Below the pieces are notes generated by a model. That model saw only the letters and a program-made list of their open reading frames with translations. It had not been told where the DNA came from and did not search any database. Shown one piece after another: positions 36,436 through 46,719 of a stretch of 64,000 nucleotides of DNA. The position numbers and the translations under genes are program-made. Source of the DNA: a virus. Every line of letters begins with the position of its first letter. The first letter of the stretch is position 1. The stretch lies in the IMG/VR virus record IMGVR_UViG_3300023184_000088, positions 1 through 64,000 of that record, one strand, 5' to 3'.

Positions 36436-38301
36436 TCAATCATTTAGAAGTTTATTCAATTCAGTCTCAATATCTCCTAAAGAATTTCTAGATTTAGATA
36501 AATCTATATAAGAATCATCATCAATCATATTACCACTTTCTAATATGATATTCCAATTTTCTTTTCTTTTAAAGGATTCCGGGGTTATTTCAGCTTCACC
36601 ACTTGCTTCAGGTGCTGGTGGGAGTTCTTCAGTACCTAATTCAGGTTCTCCACCCAAATCCGATTCTCCACCAAAACTACCTCCACCAAAACTACCTCCA
36701 CCTCCCGGTGGTGCTGGTGCGGGAGCCTCAGCTGATTGAGTTGTCCCTGATTTACTACCATATAACTTATCAATATTATCAAATATACCTGTGTGAGATA
36801 TTATTGTTGCAGTATTTGTTAATTCAGCGCCAACAGCCTTTTCTATTCTTTGTTGTTGTAAATCTAATTTAATTTCATCATCAGAGAATCCTAATACATG
36901 TTTTTTAGCCCAAGTAACCGATACAGGTGCAATACCTTCTATTGCCGTTACAGCGTCTTTATACAATAATATTTTTTCTTTCCAAACATCAATTTTTAAT
37001 AAATCTGCTTGAGTTGATGGATTAGTTAAACTTAATCTAAAGTTGGATAATTCATCCTCAAAACCTAATAAAAATAAATGAACAATTGCGATTTTATTTA
37101 ATTCGGCAATCATACATTTTTGTATTCTATTGATAGTTCTTGCAAAACGAATATCCTGTAATGATAAATTTTTTCCATCACCAACAGTTTCTTCAAACCC
37201 TAAAAAGGCTTTAGGAACACGAAGTGCTGTTAATAATTTCTTTTGGATGTATTCTATATCGGCAATTTCTGCTAAATTCTGAGCTCCTGGTAATGTTTCT
37301 ATCGGTGATGTTGCCGCTGGGTCTCTAACAGGGATAAAATAATCTTGGTCAACCGCCATTTGATTAAATCTCATATCCACGTTTCCGGTTTTAGAATCAA
37401 CAATTTGGTCTCTTTTAAATTTATTGGCAACTCGTTGTACATATGGTTCAACATCCTTATCATCCATATTACCAACAAATACTTTAAAAACTCTTCTTTC
37501 AGGTGCTCTGGATGTTCTATAAATTAACATTGCATCTTCAGATAACAATAATTGTTTCCAAATACGTCTAGCCTTTTCTAACATAGAAGTACCATAAGGA
37601 AGTTTTCTATCATCACCCAATAATCTAAAATGAGCTACTTCCCAAGCATTAAACTCCATATCTTTAGCTTTCCACTTAAATCGTAATCCTTTGTTTTCAG
37701 CGGGTTCATCAACATTCGCTGATTTTGCGGCCATACCTCTTTCTAATCTTTCAATCTCTATGTTTGGTAATTGCATACAACCAACAATACCTTTTTCAGC
37801 GTCAAGTTTTAAATACACAAAATTATCACCATATTTACAAGTGTTTCTTGTCCACATTGGTAAATTGGTGTTAAGGTCTAATACATTGTTAAATAAATCT
37901 GAAATAATCCCTTTTATCCTTTTTGATTCTGAATAAATTTGTAACATATGACCATTTTGGTCAACTGTGGTTGATTCTTCACCATAAATGTCTAACGCCG
38001 CGGAAATTTCTGGTGTATATTCCATACTCTCATAATCATAAAATGATGCTAAACGAGTTGGTTCATAATAAACGGCTTGAGTGTATAAATTACTTTCAAT
38101 TTTTGTCCACTGATTAGCTAAATAATATGTTTGTTGAGCCTGAAGTTTTTCTCTCTCATACTCGGCTTGAGATGTAGTTTTTAATAATTCTTTCTTATCT
38201 AACTTATATGTTGGGTAATCTTGATTTAATAGAGCATTTGGTCCAAAAGCTCTGGATAATCTTTGCCAAACAGTTAAGTCATTATTTTGGTTATTTTCCA
38301 T
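36436..38301 (-). CDS. 20: Portal vertex protein, gp20-like
   Basis: This protein has 621 residues. Diagnostic stretches of T4-type portal proteins are present: ISAALDIYGEESTTVDQNGHMLQIYSESKRIKGII, NTCKYGDNFVYLKL, FRLLGDDRKLPYGTSMLEKARRIWKQLLLSEDAMLIYR and LRVPKAFLGFEETVGDGKNLSLQDIRFARTI. It forms the dodecameric DNA channel at the head vertex. The C-terminus adds a Gly/Pro/Glu-rich segment (about 520-575) of low complexity. It follows the fibre gene at 38410 and precedes the gp21 cluster. Confidence 0.9.
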   Translation of the reverse strand: MENNQNNDLTVWQRLSRAFGPNALLNQDYPTYKLDKKELLKTTSQAEYEREKLQAQQTYYLANQWTKIESNLYTQAVYYEPTRLASFYDYESMEYTPEISAALDIYGEESTTVDQNGHMLQIYSESKRIKGIISDLFNNVLDLNTNLPMWTRNTCKYGDNFVYLKLDAEKGIVGCMQLPNIEIERLERGMAAKSANVDEPAENKGLRFKWKAKDMEFNAWEVAHFRLLGDDRKLPYGTSMLEKARRIWKQLLLSEDAMLIYRTSRAPERRVFKVFVGNMDDKDVEPYVQRVANKFKRDQIVDSKTGNVDMRFNQMAVDQDYFIPVRDPAATSPIETLPGAQNLAEIADIEYIQKKLLTALRVPKAFLGFEETVGDGKNLSLQDIRFARTINRIQKCMIAELNKIAIVHLFLLGFEDELSNFRLSLTNPSTQADLLKIDVWKEKILLYKDAVTAIEGIAPVSVTWAKKHVLGFSDDEIKLDLQQQRIEKAVGAELTNTATIISHTGIFDNIDKLYGSKSGTTQSAEAPAPAPPGGGGSFGGGSFGGESDLGGEPELGTEELPPAPEASGEAEITPESFKRKENWNIILESGNMIDDDSYIDLSKSRNSLGDIETELNKLLND

Positions 38302-38330
38302 ATTAATAATTTAAATATTTTTTTTTATTA

Positions 38331-38337
38331 ATAAATA
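38331..38337 (-). promoter_or_regulatory. Late-promoter motif TATTTAT
   Basis: On the minus strand CTATTTATTAATAAA lies about 30 nt before the portal ATG at 38301. Confidence 0.6.
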
Positions 38338-38409
38338 GTCCATTTTTTTATAAGACATTATTAATTTTTTTAATTAATCTAATTGTAAACCGATAATACA
38401 TCTTTATTC

Positions 38410-39663
38410 TTATGGGTAAACATAGATATTAAAGTTATCAAAAAATGTTGTGTAAAACGTTGTTGTTGCACCAAAATTATAAAAATACCCAAAAGAATCT
38501 AATGGTGTTGATACATATGTTGAATCAGTAAACGTTGAACCTGCAACATATCCCGCATCTATTCTAGAGTCGGTAAATCCACTAGAACCGTCGTTTCTAA
38601 AGTCAACTCTCCAAGTATTAGGTGGGGTGTACGTTGCACGTATACTTAAATAATCGTTATCGGCAAATCCGGGCGATAAAGGTGTTCCATATAAATTTGT
38701 TATATTAGCATTTGATTGTAATCCTCCGGTAAATCTAACTAATCTCCATTGTCTATTTACTGACGCACTACCATAAATTAAAGCATAACCCGAACCATTT
38801 GTTAACACATCTGAACCATCAGATGCTAATATAACCGCTTGTCCGAAAAGACCTGAATCAAAACCTGTTAAAGGTGATGAATAATTACTCCTAACATTTA
38901 CTGACCATGTAACTGGTTTAGTATTTAAATTTAATTGTGAATTAAAATTAGGACTATTCACTAATGTATATGTAGACATAACATAAAGTCTACCCGTTGT
39001 ACTTCCTGATGAACCTCTCAACCTTAAATAGCGAGTTCCAGTCAGTATACTAATATCTCCACCATCTGTTATTGTTGAAGTGTAGCTAACTGATGGTACA
39101 CCTCCTGGACTAACCGGATTTCTTAAGAAATCGTCAACAAAAATATTAGTTCCTGGTGCTAACCCAGGAGTTAGAGTCATAGTAGGTGTTGGTGTATTTG
39201 TTGGCGTATAGGTTGGAGTTATTGATGGTGTTGGAGTATAGGTTGGTGTTATTGATGGAGTTGGTGTATAGGTTGGCGTTTGTGTATTTGTTGGCGTTAT
39301 AGTTGGCGTTTGTGTATTTGTTGGGGTATGTGTTGGAGTTCTTGTTGGTGTTGGGGTATGTGTTGGAGTTCTTGTTGGTGTTGGGGTATGTGTTGGAGTT
39401 CTTGTTGGTGTTGGGGTATGTGTTGGAGTTCTTGTTGGTGTTGGCGATAATCCAGGTGTTGGTGTCATTGTTGGTGTCATTGTTGGTGTTCTGGTAGGTG
39501 TTGGCGTAGGTGCTGGTTCAAAATATGATTCACTATCTTGAGAATTTTTACCTTTATTAAAATTAGGTAAGTTAACTTGTACGTTAAACACATTTTGTCC
39601 ATTAACGATTAATCGAGACCCCCCAATAATATTCCCTGATTTTTTTCTATTAACAAATCCCAT
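38410..39663 (-). CDS. Fibre protein with Pro-Thr shaft and shared beta domain
   Basis: This protein has 417 residues. Residues 1-50 form an anchoring start ([24 protein letters not shown]). Residues 50-165 are a Pro-Thr shaft with four exact copies of a ten-residue [10 protein letters not shown]-type unit. Residues 170-417 are a beta-rich domain homologous to residues 948-1190 of the 4962-8618 protein; both share FVDDF, SPGG, TGRLY and [10 protein letters not shown]. Placement between terminase and portal is unusual for a fibre and suggests a head or neck fibre, or a mobile insertion. Confidence 0.65.
   Translation of the reverse strand: MGFVNRKKSGNIIGGSRLIVNGQNVFNVQVNLPNFNKGKNSQDSESYFEPAPTPTPTRTPTMTPTMTPTPGLSPTPTRTPTHTPTPTRTPTHTPTPTRTPTHTPTPTRTPTHTPTNTQTPTITPTNTQTPTYTPTPSITPTYTPTPSITPTYTPTNTPTPTMTLTPGLAPGTNIFVDDFLRNPVSPGGVPSVSYTSTITDGGDISILTGTRYLRLRGSSGSTTGRLYVMSTYTLVNSPNFNSQLNLNTKPVTWSVNVRSNYSSPLTGFDSGLFGQAVILASDGSDVLTNGSGYALIYGSASVNRQWRLVRFTGGLQSNANITNLYGTPLSPGFADNDYLSIRATYTPPNTWRVDFRNDGSSGFTDSRIDAGYVAGSTFTDSTYVSTPLDSFGYFYNFGATTTFYTTFFDNFNIYVYP
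39321..39440. repeat. Four perfect 30-bp tandem repeats
   Basis: A 30-bp unit is repeated exactly four times (39321, 39351, 39381, 39411), each coding ten residues of the Pro-Thr shaft. Perfect copies suggest recent slippage or unequal recombination. Confidence 0.9.
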
Positions 39664-39676
39664 CTTCTTTTAATTA

Positions 39677-39683
39677 ATAAATA
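39677..39683 (-). promoter_or_regulatory. Late-promoter motif TATTTAT
   Basis: On the minus strand ATATTTATTAATTAAA lies 13 nt before the fibre ATG at 39663, within the 20-nt gap after the terminase gene. Confidence 0.6.
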
Positions 39684-41453
39684 TTATCTTCCTCCAAATA
39701 ACCAACCATATTTCATATAATCATCTTTAGATACTTGGCTGGAACTAAATTGGTTTATTCTTTCGGTTAAATTTGGCATAACCGGATTAAAAGAAATGGA
39801 TTGTCCTATGTTCTGATTATTACTAACCGACCAAGAATCAATCATTGCTTTGGTATGTTCTGTTACTTTGGTTAAATTACTAAATGATGATTCTGCAACA
39901 TATGTTGCCATAGCAATTGACATAATTAAATCATCGTGGTGACCTTTTTGATGGTCAGGTCTACCATTCATATAGATAAAAGTATTCATTTCCCCACATA
40001 AACGAGTACTATAAATCTTAAATCCGTGTCTTAAAACTTCTTCAAAGGATGCGATAATCTGAACCCTTTTATTATTAAAATTTATTCCTGGTATTTTATC
40101 TAAAGCTTTTGGGTCATATTTCCATTTATTTGATGCGTCAATCCCATCAATATATAAATTTCTATATCCCATCTCTTGCATTTTTCTTGCCGTTGACACA
40201 CCCATTCCTCCGGTAATATCAATAACAACAAAACACGAATACATTGTCGCCCATTTATAGGCGATTTCTGCCATAACATCGGGTGGTATTTTCCCCACAT
40301 ATTCGGCGACTTGTTCATTAGTATCAAAATCAACAATTTGGAATGAACTAAAATCTTCACTATCACCCCTAGATACATCACAACCCATAATATATTTATG
40401 TCCGATAACTGGTTCTTTCCAAATCCAAAGAGCATTACCCATCATTTTACTAATAGGGTCTTTAACCATATTTTCATGGATTCCTTGCATCATTTTAGAA
40501 TCAAATACATTATCACCTGACCCAAGAAAATTACATTCTAACTCCTGCGATACTTTACGTTTGTCGTATTTTAATTTTTTAACCATCGCTTCAAACCAAG
40601 AAGAACAAGGTTTGTATCCATCATCCATTAAAACTCTTAATTCTTTATAGTCTCTTTCATATGGTGATATGTTAGCCCAACTAATGATTTCTTTTTCATC
40701 ATAATCTTCTTTATTTAAAAGATAATGGATTATATCATCGGTTTTAACCATATATAAATCTTTAGTATAACGAGGGTCACGATACCAAAACATTTCGGTA
40801 ATCTTGAAGTCATTCATACCTCTTAAGGCTTGGTCATAAATTTCGTAGTAAATTGGGTCGTATCCATTGGGTGTTGAAACCACAATTACTTTACCCCCCG
40901 TAGATAGGGATGCCATACAGGCAGACCAGAAGTCATTGTCGGCCTCAATAAACGCCGCCTCATCAAATATTAATATTGTAGGTGTAAATCCACGAAGTGC
41001 ATCCTTTGATGTTGCAACGGCTTTTACTTCACTACCATTAAGTAATTTATAATGTTTTTGAGCGTTTTTATCAGGTGAAAACCCAATACCAACCCAGTCA
41101 GGCCATTGAGCAACAAATGCTCTAATCTTGTTCGCCATCTCAATGGATGTGTCAAGTTTATTGGCAATAATTAAGACTTTCTCGGGTTTTGTTTTTTTTG
41201 CGAAAGATAATTTCATTGACGCCCAAGCTGCGGTAACGGTTGTTACGCCCGCTTGTCGGTATTTTAACGCAATATTTTCGTTGTTGTTTTCGTAATCCTC
41301 AAGTAAGGTTATTTGGTCGGGGAATAATTCTAATGGGACATATTTTGAAACAGTATTGTCATAAGTCTGTAGATACGTTTTTAATGCGTAACTTACATCC
41401 TTATGACATTTTACATATTCTATTAATACTTGTTCTCTTGTTAAATTTGACAT
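39684..41453 (-). CDS. 17: Terminase large subunit, gp17-like
   Basis: This protein has 589 residues. The ATPase half has the Walker A variant KYRQAGVTTVTA (about 58) and Walker B ILIFDEAAFIE (about 160). The nuclease half has GCDVSRGDSEDFSSFQIVD (about 355) and the C-terminal HDDLIMSIAMATYVAE (about 504), supplying RNase H-type acidic residues. It pumps DNA into the prohead through the portal and cuts concatemers. The order terminase then portal matches T4-like phages, apart from the inserted fibre gene. Confidence 0.92.
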   Translation of the reverse strand: MSNLTREQVLIEYVKCHKDVSYALKTYLQTYDNTVSKYVPLELFPDQITLLEDYENNNENIALKYRQAGVTTVTAAWASMKLSFAKKTKPEKVLIIANKLDTSIEMANKIRAFVAQWPDWVGIGFSPDKNAQKHYKLLNGSEVKAVATSKDALRGFTPTILIFDEAAFIEADNDFWSACMASLSTGGKVIVVSTPNGYDPIYYEIYDQALRGMNDFKITEMFWYRDPRYTKDLYMVKTDDIIHYLLNKEDYDEKEIISWANISPYERDYKELRVLMDDGYKPCSSWFEAMVKKLKYDKRKVSQELECNFLGSGDNVFDSKMMQGIHENMVKDPISKMMGNALWIWKEPVIGHKYIMGCDVSRGDSEDFSSFQIVDFDTNEQVAEYVGKIPPDVMAEIAYKWATMYSCFVVIDITGGMGVSTARKMQEMGYRNLYIDGIDASNKWKYDPKALDKIPGINFNNKRVQIIASFEEVLRHGFKIYSTRLCGEMNTFIYMNGRPDHQKGHHDDLIMSIAMATYVAESSFSNLTKVTEHTKAMIDSWSVSNNQNIGQSISFNPVMPNLTERINQFSSSQVSKDDYMKYGWLFGGR

Positions 41454-41472
41454 ACATTGTCGTTTTGTTTGT

Positions 41473-42831
41473 TTAGAACCCTAGTTCTGACAAATCAAAA
41501 TCATCAAAGTCGTCATCACCGTAGTCTTCGTTATCATCATCGGAACCCATTTTTTCATCGTATTCGTCTTTTTTCAAATCTTCAGTAATTTCATTTACCA
41601 TTCTTTGAATAAATTCGCTACCTTTTGGGTCACCTTCTAAAATTAATTTAGCCACTCTCATAAATTCTGGTGCCGATAATTTTGAAAATCTAACAAATAA
41701 GTAATGTTGGATATGTTTCATATCATCGTCAAATAATTTGTCAGGATATGATTCTATAAATTTTTCCCAAAATATTGGTCCTAATCTAGAATCCCATACC
41801 TCAGCAGGTAAAGTATCTTCAGCACCTAAAACCATTTCGGCTTGTCTTGGGTCATCAGGTAAACCGTGAGTACCAAACACTTCATAAACACCTTTCACCA
41901 ATTCGTGAATTAATAAAGGAAATGTCATCGCTTTTGCCTTAACTGTTGGTGGGTCGGTTTCTTCATCAACTTCACTTTGACCCATTTGACCACCACCTCC
42001 GGCTGCCATACCTTCCATATCAGGATATAACCAATATAAATGCTCCATTAAGGATTGTGTTACACCATAAAGATTCAATAAATTAGGGTCTAATCTATTA
42101 ATTTCGTCGCTAAGTAAAACATACATATGTCCACCTTTAAATGCTGCACCTTGTATAAGAGAATTAATCATTCTTCTTTTTGCCTTCTCTAAATTGAATT
42201 GTTCAAATTCGTCGGCAAAATCTTGTAATTCTTCACTATGTTCTTCAGCCTTTTTGAAGGCATCTTTAACTTCTTCTTCACTAGGTTCTGTTGGTTCTGA
42301 TTGCATTCCTTGAGCAGCACCCATTGGTCGTTGGATAAGTTGAGCGTCAAATTGTAAAGACCCTTCAGGTATGCCCAATTCTTTTTTAACCAAATTAACA
42401 GCCAAATTCTCAAGATATTCTTTATTTTGAGATTCAACTCTCATAATTTGTTGTAGACTATTCATTACGGTTTGCATAATGTTCATCATAGGGTTATTTC
42501 CTTGTATAGCGGAAGTATCACCCAAATAACGTCTTACCTTATCAACAGAGTCTTTAAAACGCTTTGAGGATATAACCTCAACATAATCAGTATCACCATC
42601 TTTTGGTAATGCCGGATGTTCAGCGTAAGGAGTTTGTCTTGAAGTTATTTTTCTCTCGATTCCCGGCTCCATTCTTTCCGGACCTTCATAGCTAATAGGA
42701 GCCTCTTTTAAATTAGATTTAATTTCGTTTAAAATTAACTGTTCTTTTTTTGTTAAACCTTCGTTAACTAATTTTTTTTCTAAATTCGCCTTTGATTTCA
42801 ATATCTTTTCCATTTTTAAATTTACACTCAT
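41473..42831 (-). CDS. Hypothetical structural protein upstream of terminase
   Basis: This protein has 452 residues. Mostly helical, with a Met/Gln-rich centre (NPMMNIMQTVMNSLQQIMRVE), a Gly-rich patch (AAGGGGQMG) and a very acidic C-terminus rich in Asp. The ATG overlaps the upstream stop as TAATG, so translation is coupled. It lies directly before terminase. The family is not recognised; a virion or packaging role is inferred from position. Confidence 0.55.
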   Translation of the reverse strand: MSVNLKMEKILKSKANLEKKLVNEGLTKKEQLILNEIKSNLKEAPISYEGPERMEPGIERKITSRQTPYAEHPALPKDGDTDYVEVISSKRFKDSVDKVRRYLGDTSAIQGNNPMMNIMQTVMNSLQQIMRVESQNKEYLENLAVNLVKKELGIPEGSLQFDAQLIQRPMGAAQGMQSEPTEPSEEEVKDAFKKAEEHSEELQDFADEFEQFNLEKAKRRMINSLIQGAAFKGGHMYVLLSDEINRLDPNLLNLYGVTQSLMEHLYWLYPDMEGMAAGGGGQMGQSEVDEETDPPTVKAKAMTFPLLIHELVKGVYEVFGTHGLPDDPRQAEMVLGAEDTLPAEVWDSRLGPIFWEKFIESYPDKLFDDDMKHIQHYLFVRFSKLSAPEFMRVAKLILEGDPKGSEFIQRMVNEITEDLKKDEYDEKMGSDDDNEDYGDDDFDDFDLSELGF

Positions 42832-43778
42832 TACCCTTTAAGTTTAATACCTATTTCATTAAAAGACAACCAACTTGGTAAATTCTTTTTAATTGCTTTT
42901 GGAGCTGGTTTAGGTCCTGGTTTTGGACTATATGGTGACCCCGGTTTTTTAGGTTTTGTTCCCGGTTTAACCGTTGGTCTTGCCGGAGCAATTTCAGGAG
43001 ATTGTTCACCAATTTCTTTTTTCGCCTTTGGAGCTGGTTTAACACCAGGTTTAGGTTTGTATGGAGAATCAGTTCCCGGTTTTGTTGTTGGTTTAACTTT
43101 TGGTTTTGCAGGGGCAGTTTCTGACCCTTCATCTAAAAGACTTAAAAAATCTTTTTTACTCATTTTTGGAGTAATGTGTTTCTCAACTAATTTTGTAATT
43201 CTATTTTCCAATTCACTTACAAATTTAGGGTTTGATTGGACTTGTCCTACTTTATTTGACATAATTTTAGTGTGTGCGTTTTGTACCATATCTAAATAAC
43301 CTTCTTTAGTTTCTGTTTTCTTTTCAGGTAGTTTGGCAAAGTTAGTGTCTTTTGAAAATTCATCAGCCATTTTACACCATTTTTTTTGTTCTTTAGTTTT
43401 TCCATCACCACATTTTGCAAAAAATAATTTTTGTTGTTTTTTTGATTCAAACTTTTCGTCCACTTCACCTTCAACTGTTTCGTCTTTTTCAGACACAACC
43501 GTTAATTTTTTAGTTGCCGGGTCTATACTCATTGGAACACCTTTTTTAGACATCAAATCTTGAGCCGCTTTTCTATCAGCATCTACCGCTGGGTCAAATG
43601 TAGTTGTTGTGGAGGTTTTTGTAACCGATTCTTTAGTATCTTTTTTAGATTCCGTTAATTTACCAAATAATAAATTAACTTGAGATTCACTTAAATTTTC
43701 TAAAGTGGATGGTTTTAATCCGTGACCAATTAACTTTAATTTTTTTTGATTAGTGTTCATATATAATTGTTTTTTCAA
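42831..43778 (-). CDS. Lys/Pro-rich hypothetical protein
   Basis: This protein has up to 315 residues; a second ATG at 43760 is an alternative start. Residues 210-300 repeat the pattern (A/K)(R/K)PxVKPxTKPG...PYxPKPGxKPAPKA twice, a basic Pro-rich tail that could bind DNA or acidic proteins. The centre includes KLFFAKCGDGKTKEQKKWCKMA. It overlaps the neighbouring genes at both ends. It was probably a head core or DNA-binding protein. Confidence 0.5.
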   Translation of the reverse strand: MKKQLYMNTNQKKLKLIGHGLKPSTLENLSESQVNLLFGKLTESKKDTKESVTKTSTTTTFDPAVDADRKAAQDLMSKKGVPMSIDPATKKLTVVSEKDETVEGEVDEKFESKKQQKLFFAKCGDGKTKEQKKWCKMADEFSKDTNFAKLPEKKTETKEGYLDMVQNAHTKIMSNKVGQVQSNPKFVSELENRITKLVEKHITPKMSKKDFLSLLDEGSETAPAKPKVKPTTKPGTDSPYKPKPGVKPAPKAKKEIGEQSPEIAPARPTVKPGTKPKKPGSPYSPKPGPKPAPKAIKKNLPSWLSFNEIGIKLKG

Positions 43779-44160
43779 ATTCTAAAACGATATCTCGTTC
43801 ATATAATTTATTTTTAACCGATTCTTCGGTTTCTCCAAATTTAAAAACCAACCTTTTTTGGTGGTTAAAATCAACATCATCGTTTTCATTTTCCCAAGAC
43901 AATGATATAATACCATCAATAGTATCAATCATTGAGAAATAGTCAGAGTTTTGAATTACTGACATTGTTATAACGTCATTCTTCAAAACTCCTACTTTTT
44001 TTATATGCTCTAAATCAGGTGGTAATGGGTAACCGTTAGATGGTTTTGAATCCCAATTTTCCCCCCAAATATTTTCTGAACTATCCGAAAAAATAAATTC
44101 ATATATGTTATCACCCTTATAATTTGGTCCTAATTCATTAACATATATTAAATAATTCAT
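43750..44160 (-). CDS. Hypothetical protein
   Basis: This protein has 136 residues, mixed alpha/beta and acidic (NYLIYVNELGPNYKGDNIYEFIFSD..., ...ISLSWENENDDVDFNHQKRLVFKFGETEESVKNKL). The first base of its ATG is the last base of the upstream stop. No family is recognised. Confidence 0.5.
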   Translation of the reverse strand: MNYLIYVNELGPNYKGDNIYEFIFSDSSENIWGENWDSKPSNGYPLPPDLEHIKKVGVLKNDVITMSVIQNSDYFSMIDTIDGIISLSWENENDDVDFNHQKRLVFKFGETEESVKNKLYERDIVLEFEKTIIYEH

Positions 44161-45623
44161 TACAATATTTGACCTTTGGTGTTTACTCTTAATTGTTTAT
44201 TGTTCATTTCAAACACTAAATTATTTTTGTTAGTTTTACCAATTAATTTTGCTTCAGGATATTTGTTAATCACTTTAGTTGACGCAACTTCTTGAGAAAT
44301 ACTTTCAGAAAGTTTTTTAATATTATTAATTTTTTCTTTTCTAACTTCCTTTAATGAAGTTGATTGTTGTATTTTAGATTCTAAAAGTTGTTTTTCTTTT
44401 TCATTAACTTTAAAATATTTTTCTAAAATACTATCAACTTTTGATTCACTAAACAATCCTTCTATCATTTCTTCCATACGACCAGAGTGGTCATTATCCA
44501 TTTCATCTTTTTTAGTTTTAACTTTAAATGGTTTACCTGTTGTTTTTTTATAGTAATCAAAATGTTTTTCACCATTGTTTGAACCAAACCATTTTTGTTT
44601 ATCACCATATTTGTCGTGTAATTGTTTAAAAGTTTCAAATTCTTCAGTGTCAAAATCATCACCAGCTATCCCATATAACTCAGAATCTTTAACTGGTCTA
44701 TCTTTTTCATCAAAATATTTATCACCTTTGAAATCTTTTCTATCTGTATTACCAAATGAACCATACATTCCTTCACCCATTTCACCACTTGGTACTTCAG
44801 GTTGTAATTCTTCATCCGGAGCCAATTCATCGGCACCCATTTCATCTGAACTATCTTCACCACCAAAAGGATTTTCATCTTCAATACCTTCTAATTTATT
44901 CATAATATCTTCTTTATCTTCTTCTTCTAAAGATTCTAAATCTAAAGCCGATAAAATAGAGTTGATAACATATTTCACATCTTTTGATGAAAGTTTTTCT
45001 TCATCTTCATTATCTTCAAGGATTCTCAATTTTTGAGCTAATTTTCCTGTCAATTTTTGAATAACTTTAAGGTTAACAACCTCGTCACCCATTTCTTGGT
45101 CATCACCTAAATCCATATCTTCTTCCGGTTCAGGTAAATCTAATTCTTCTTCAGGAGCCGGAGCGGGTGCCGGTGCAGGAGCGGGTGCTGGTGCAGGAGC
45201 CGCCGCAGGAGCTACTTGTTCTGTAGCATCTATTTTTAAAATATATTTCGTAGCGTCATTATCGCTTTCAAAAAATAAATTAACATTATTTTCTTGACCT
45301 TCATTAACATTAATTTCTTTCGCAATTAAGTTAAGTCTTTTAAAGGCTTGTGAATATGATGAATAATATTTTCTATTTTTCATAGGGTCTAAATAATCAC
45401 CTTCACCGGTAGATTCTGATATTGTTTTTTTAATTACATAACCATTTCTTTCTTTAACAATTTGATAATTGTTTCCGTCAGCCAATACTTTATTATATTC
45501 AACTGATTTATTCTCATTAATTGAATTTGGAGTACTTTCTTTATATCTGGCAATTTCCATTATACGAGTAATTTTTTCCATACCCTCTAATTTTTCACTA
45601 CCAATTGGTTTTAATTTTCCCAT
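44160..45623 (-). CDS. Acidic protein with Ala-Pro linker, core/virion candidate
   Basis: This protein has 487 residues. A globular start (1-125) is followed by an Ala-Pro repeat linker (about 135-158), a strongly acidic region (160-290), a Lys-rich segment (330-375) and a helical C-terminus. The alternation of acidic and basic low-complexity blocks resembles the scaffold protein at 32340. A late motif lies upstream, so an internal head or assembly protein is likely. No family is recognised. Confidence 0.5.
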   Translation of the reverse strand: MGKLKPIGSEKLEGMEKITRIMEIARYKESTPNSINENKSVEYNKVLADGNNYQIVKERNGYVIKKTISESTGEGDYLDPMKNRKYYSSYSQAFKRLNLIAKEINVNEGQENNVNLFFESDNDATKYILKIDATEQVAPAAAPAPAPAPAPAPAPAPEEELDLPEPEEDMDLGDDQEMGDEVVNLKVIQKLTGKLAQKLRILEDNEDEEKLSSKDVKYVINSILSALDLESLEEEDKEDIMNKLEGIEDENPFGGEDSSDEMGADELAPDEELQPEVPSGEMGEGMYGSFGNTDRKDFKGDKYFDEKDRPVKDSELYGIAGDDFDTEEFETFKQLHDKYGDKQKWFGSNNGEKHFDYYKKTTGKPFKVKTKKDEMDNDHSGRMEEMIEGLFSESKVDSILEKYFKVNEKEKQLLESKIQQSTSLKEVRKEKINNIKKLSESISQEVASTKVINKYPEAKLIGKTNKNNLVFEMNNKQLRVNTKGQIL

Positions 45624-45656
45624 TTTTTTATTTTTGTTTTTTAAATTAATTTATAT

Positions 45657-45663
45657 ATAAATA
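45657..45663 (-). promoter_or_regulatory. Late-promoter motif TATTTAT
   Basis: On the minus strand ATATTTATATATAAAT lies about 33 nt before the ATG at 45623. Confidence 0.6.
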
Positions 45664-45699
45664 TATTCAGAATTAAAAATGTTAAAATTTTAATTCTTT

Positions 45700-46446
45700 T
45701 TATTGTATTTCATTTAAGGATAATGACTTATCGATGTACTCATTTTGAAAATCAAACAATTTTTCTAGGTATCCATTTCTTCTCAGTACCTTGAAAACTA
45801 AATTTTCATTTGATAGTTCCCCACCTTTCTCTAGTCCTGAAGTTCTATACTTTTTTAACTTATCTTTATATCTATCTATCAATTTTTTTGCGTCGTCCAA
45901 TGACTCATCTTTAGCGTTTTCAATAACATCGTCGATGGTTTTCATCCATTCTTCTGATTTTATCTTAACTGATTGGGTATCAATTTCCACATTTTCTTTT
46001 TTTGGTTCGCTAACCCATTCATCGAATAATACAGAATATTCTCCACTACTAAAATGTTTTTCAACATCATCCTGAACATACAATTCAACATCATATCCAT
46101 ATATGGTGATATTATGTTTATCGTTATATAAAGTTTTTTTTAATCTAAATAATTCTTCGTATAATGGTAATTCTTTTTTCGAAAATTGTTTAAAATCTAC
46201 AATTATATGTAAATCCACATCAGAATATTTTGACCAATTAAAATTTGCCAATGAACCTGTCATTACCACATCGGAGACAATTACATCAACACCCAAAAAA
46301 TCAATGAACTCATAAGCAATTTCTAAAAGACGTTCCCTTACTTTGGGTACCATCGTTTCTACTTCATCATCTTGTGAGTTCCAAAATTTAGGATTTAATT
46401 CGTCTTGTAATCTAAAACTGGATAATATACTTTTTAAATTGCTCAT
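45700..46446 (-). CDS. Pol beta-type nucleotidyltransferase
   Basis: This protein has 248 residues. VVMTGSLANFNWSKYSDVDLHIIVDF near residue 60 is the GS...DxD active site of the Pol beta-like superfamily, and DVELYVQDD near 118 offers the third acidic residue. The C-terminus is helical. Such enzymes add nucleotides to RNA, proteins or small molecules; the substrate is not evident. A late motif lies upstream. Confidence 0.65.
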   Translation of the reverse strand: MSNLKSILSSFRLQDELNPKFWNSQDDEVETMVPKVRERLLEIAYEFIDFLGVDVIVSDVVMTGSLANFNWSKYSDVDLHIIVDFKQFSKKELPLYEELFRLKKTLYNDKHNITIYGYDVELYVQDDVEKHFSSGEYSVLFDEWVSEPKKENVEIDTQSVKIKSEEWMKTIDDVIENAKDESLDDAKKLIDRYKDKLKKYRTSGLEKGGELSNENLVFKVLRRNGYLEKLFDFQNEYIDKSLSLNEIQ

Positions 46447-46451
46447 TAACT

Positions 46452-46458
46452 ATAAATA
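46452..46458 (-). promoter_or_regulatory. Late-promoter motif TATTTAT
   Basis: On the minus strand AGTATTTATAGTTA lies 5 nt before the ATG at 46446. Confidence 0.55.
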
Positions 46459-46476
46459 CTTAATTATTTATAATTG

Positions 46477-46719
46477 TTACAATTTTTTGTATTTGAATAC
46501 CTTTGAAATATCTGTGGTAAAAAACTTACCCTGTGATTCCGCCATTCTGAATTTTGTATATACATTATGAGGAACAGCCTCATACTCGTATTTCATACCA
46601 TTTTTAAATTCAGCGATTAATTTTTTAGTTTCTGTATCGTATTCAGTTTTTACGATATTTGTTGACTCAATTTCGTTAATAATTTTAGTCCCGTCTATTG
46701 TTTCTTTTTTTATTGCCAT
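46477..46719 (-). CDS. KTSC-domain protein
   Basis: This protein has 80 residues. The sequence from STNIVKTEYDTETKKLIAEFKNGMKYEYEAVPHNVYTKFRMAESQGKFFTTDISKVFKYKKL fits the KTSC domain, found with phage and nucleic-acid-related proteins. It overlaps the preceding gene by 35 nt. Its function is unknown; lysyl-tRNA-synthetase-associated and RNA-related roles have been suggested for the family. Confidence 0.65.
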   Translation of the reverse strand: MAIKKETIDGTKIINEIESTNIVKTEYDTETKKLIAEFKNGMKYEYEAVPHNVYTKFRMAESQGKFFTTDISKVFKYKKL

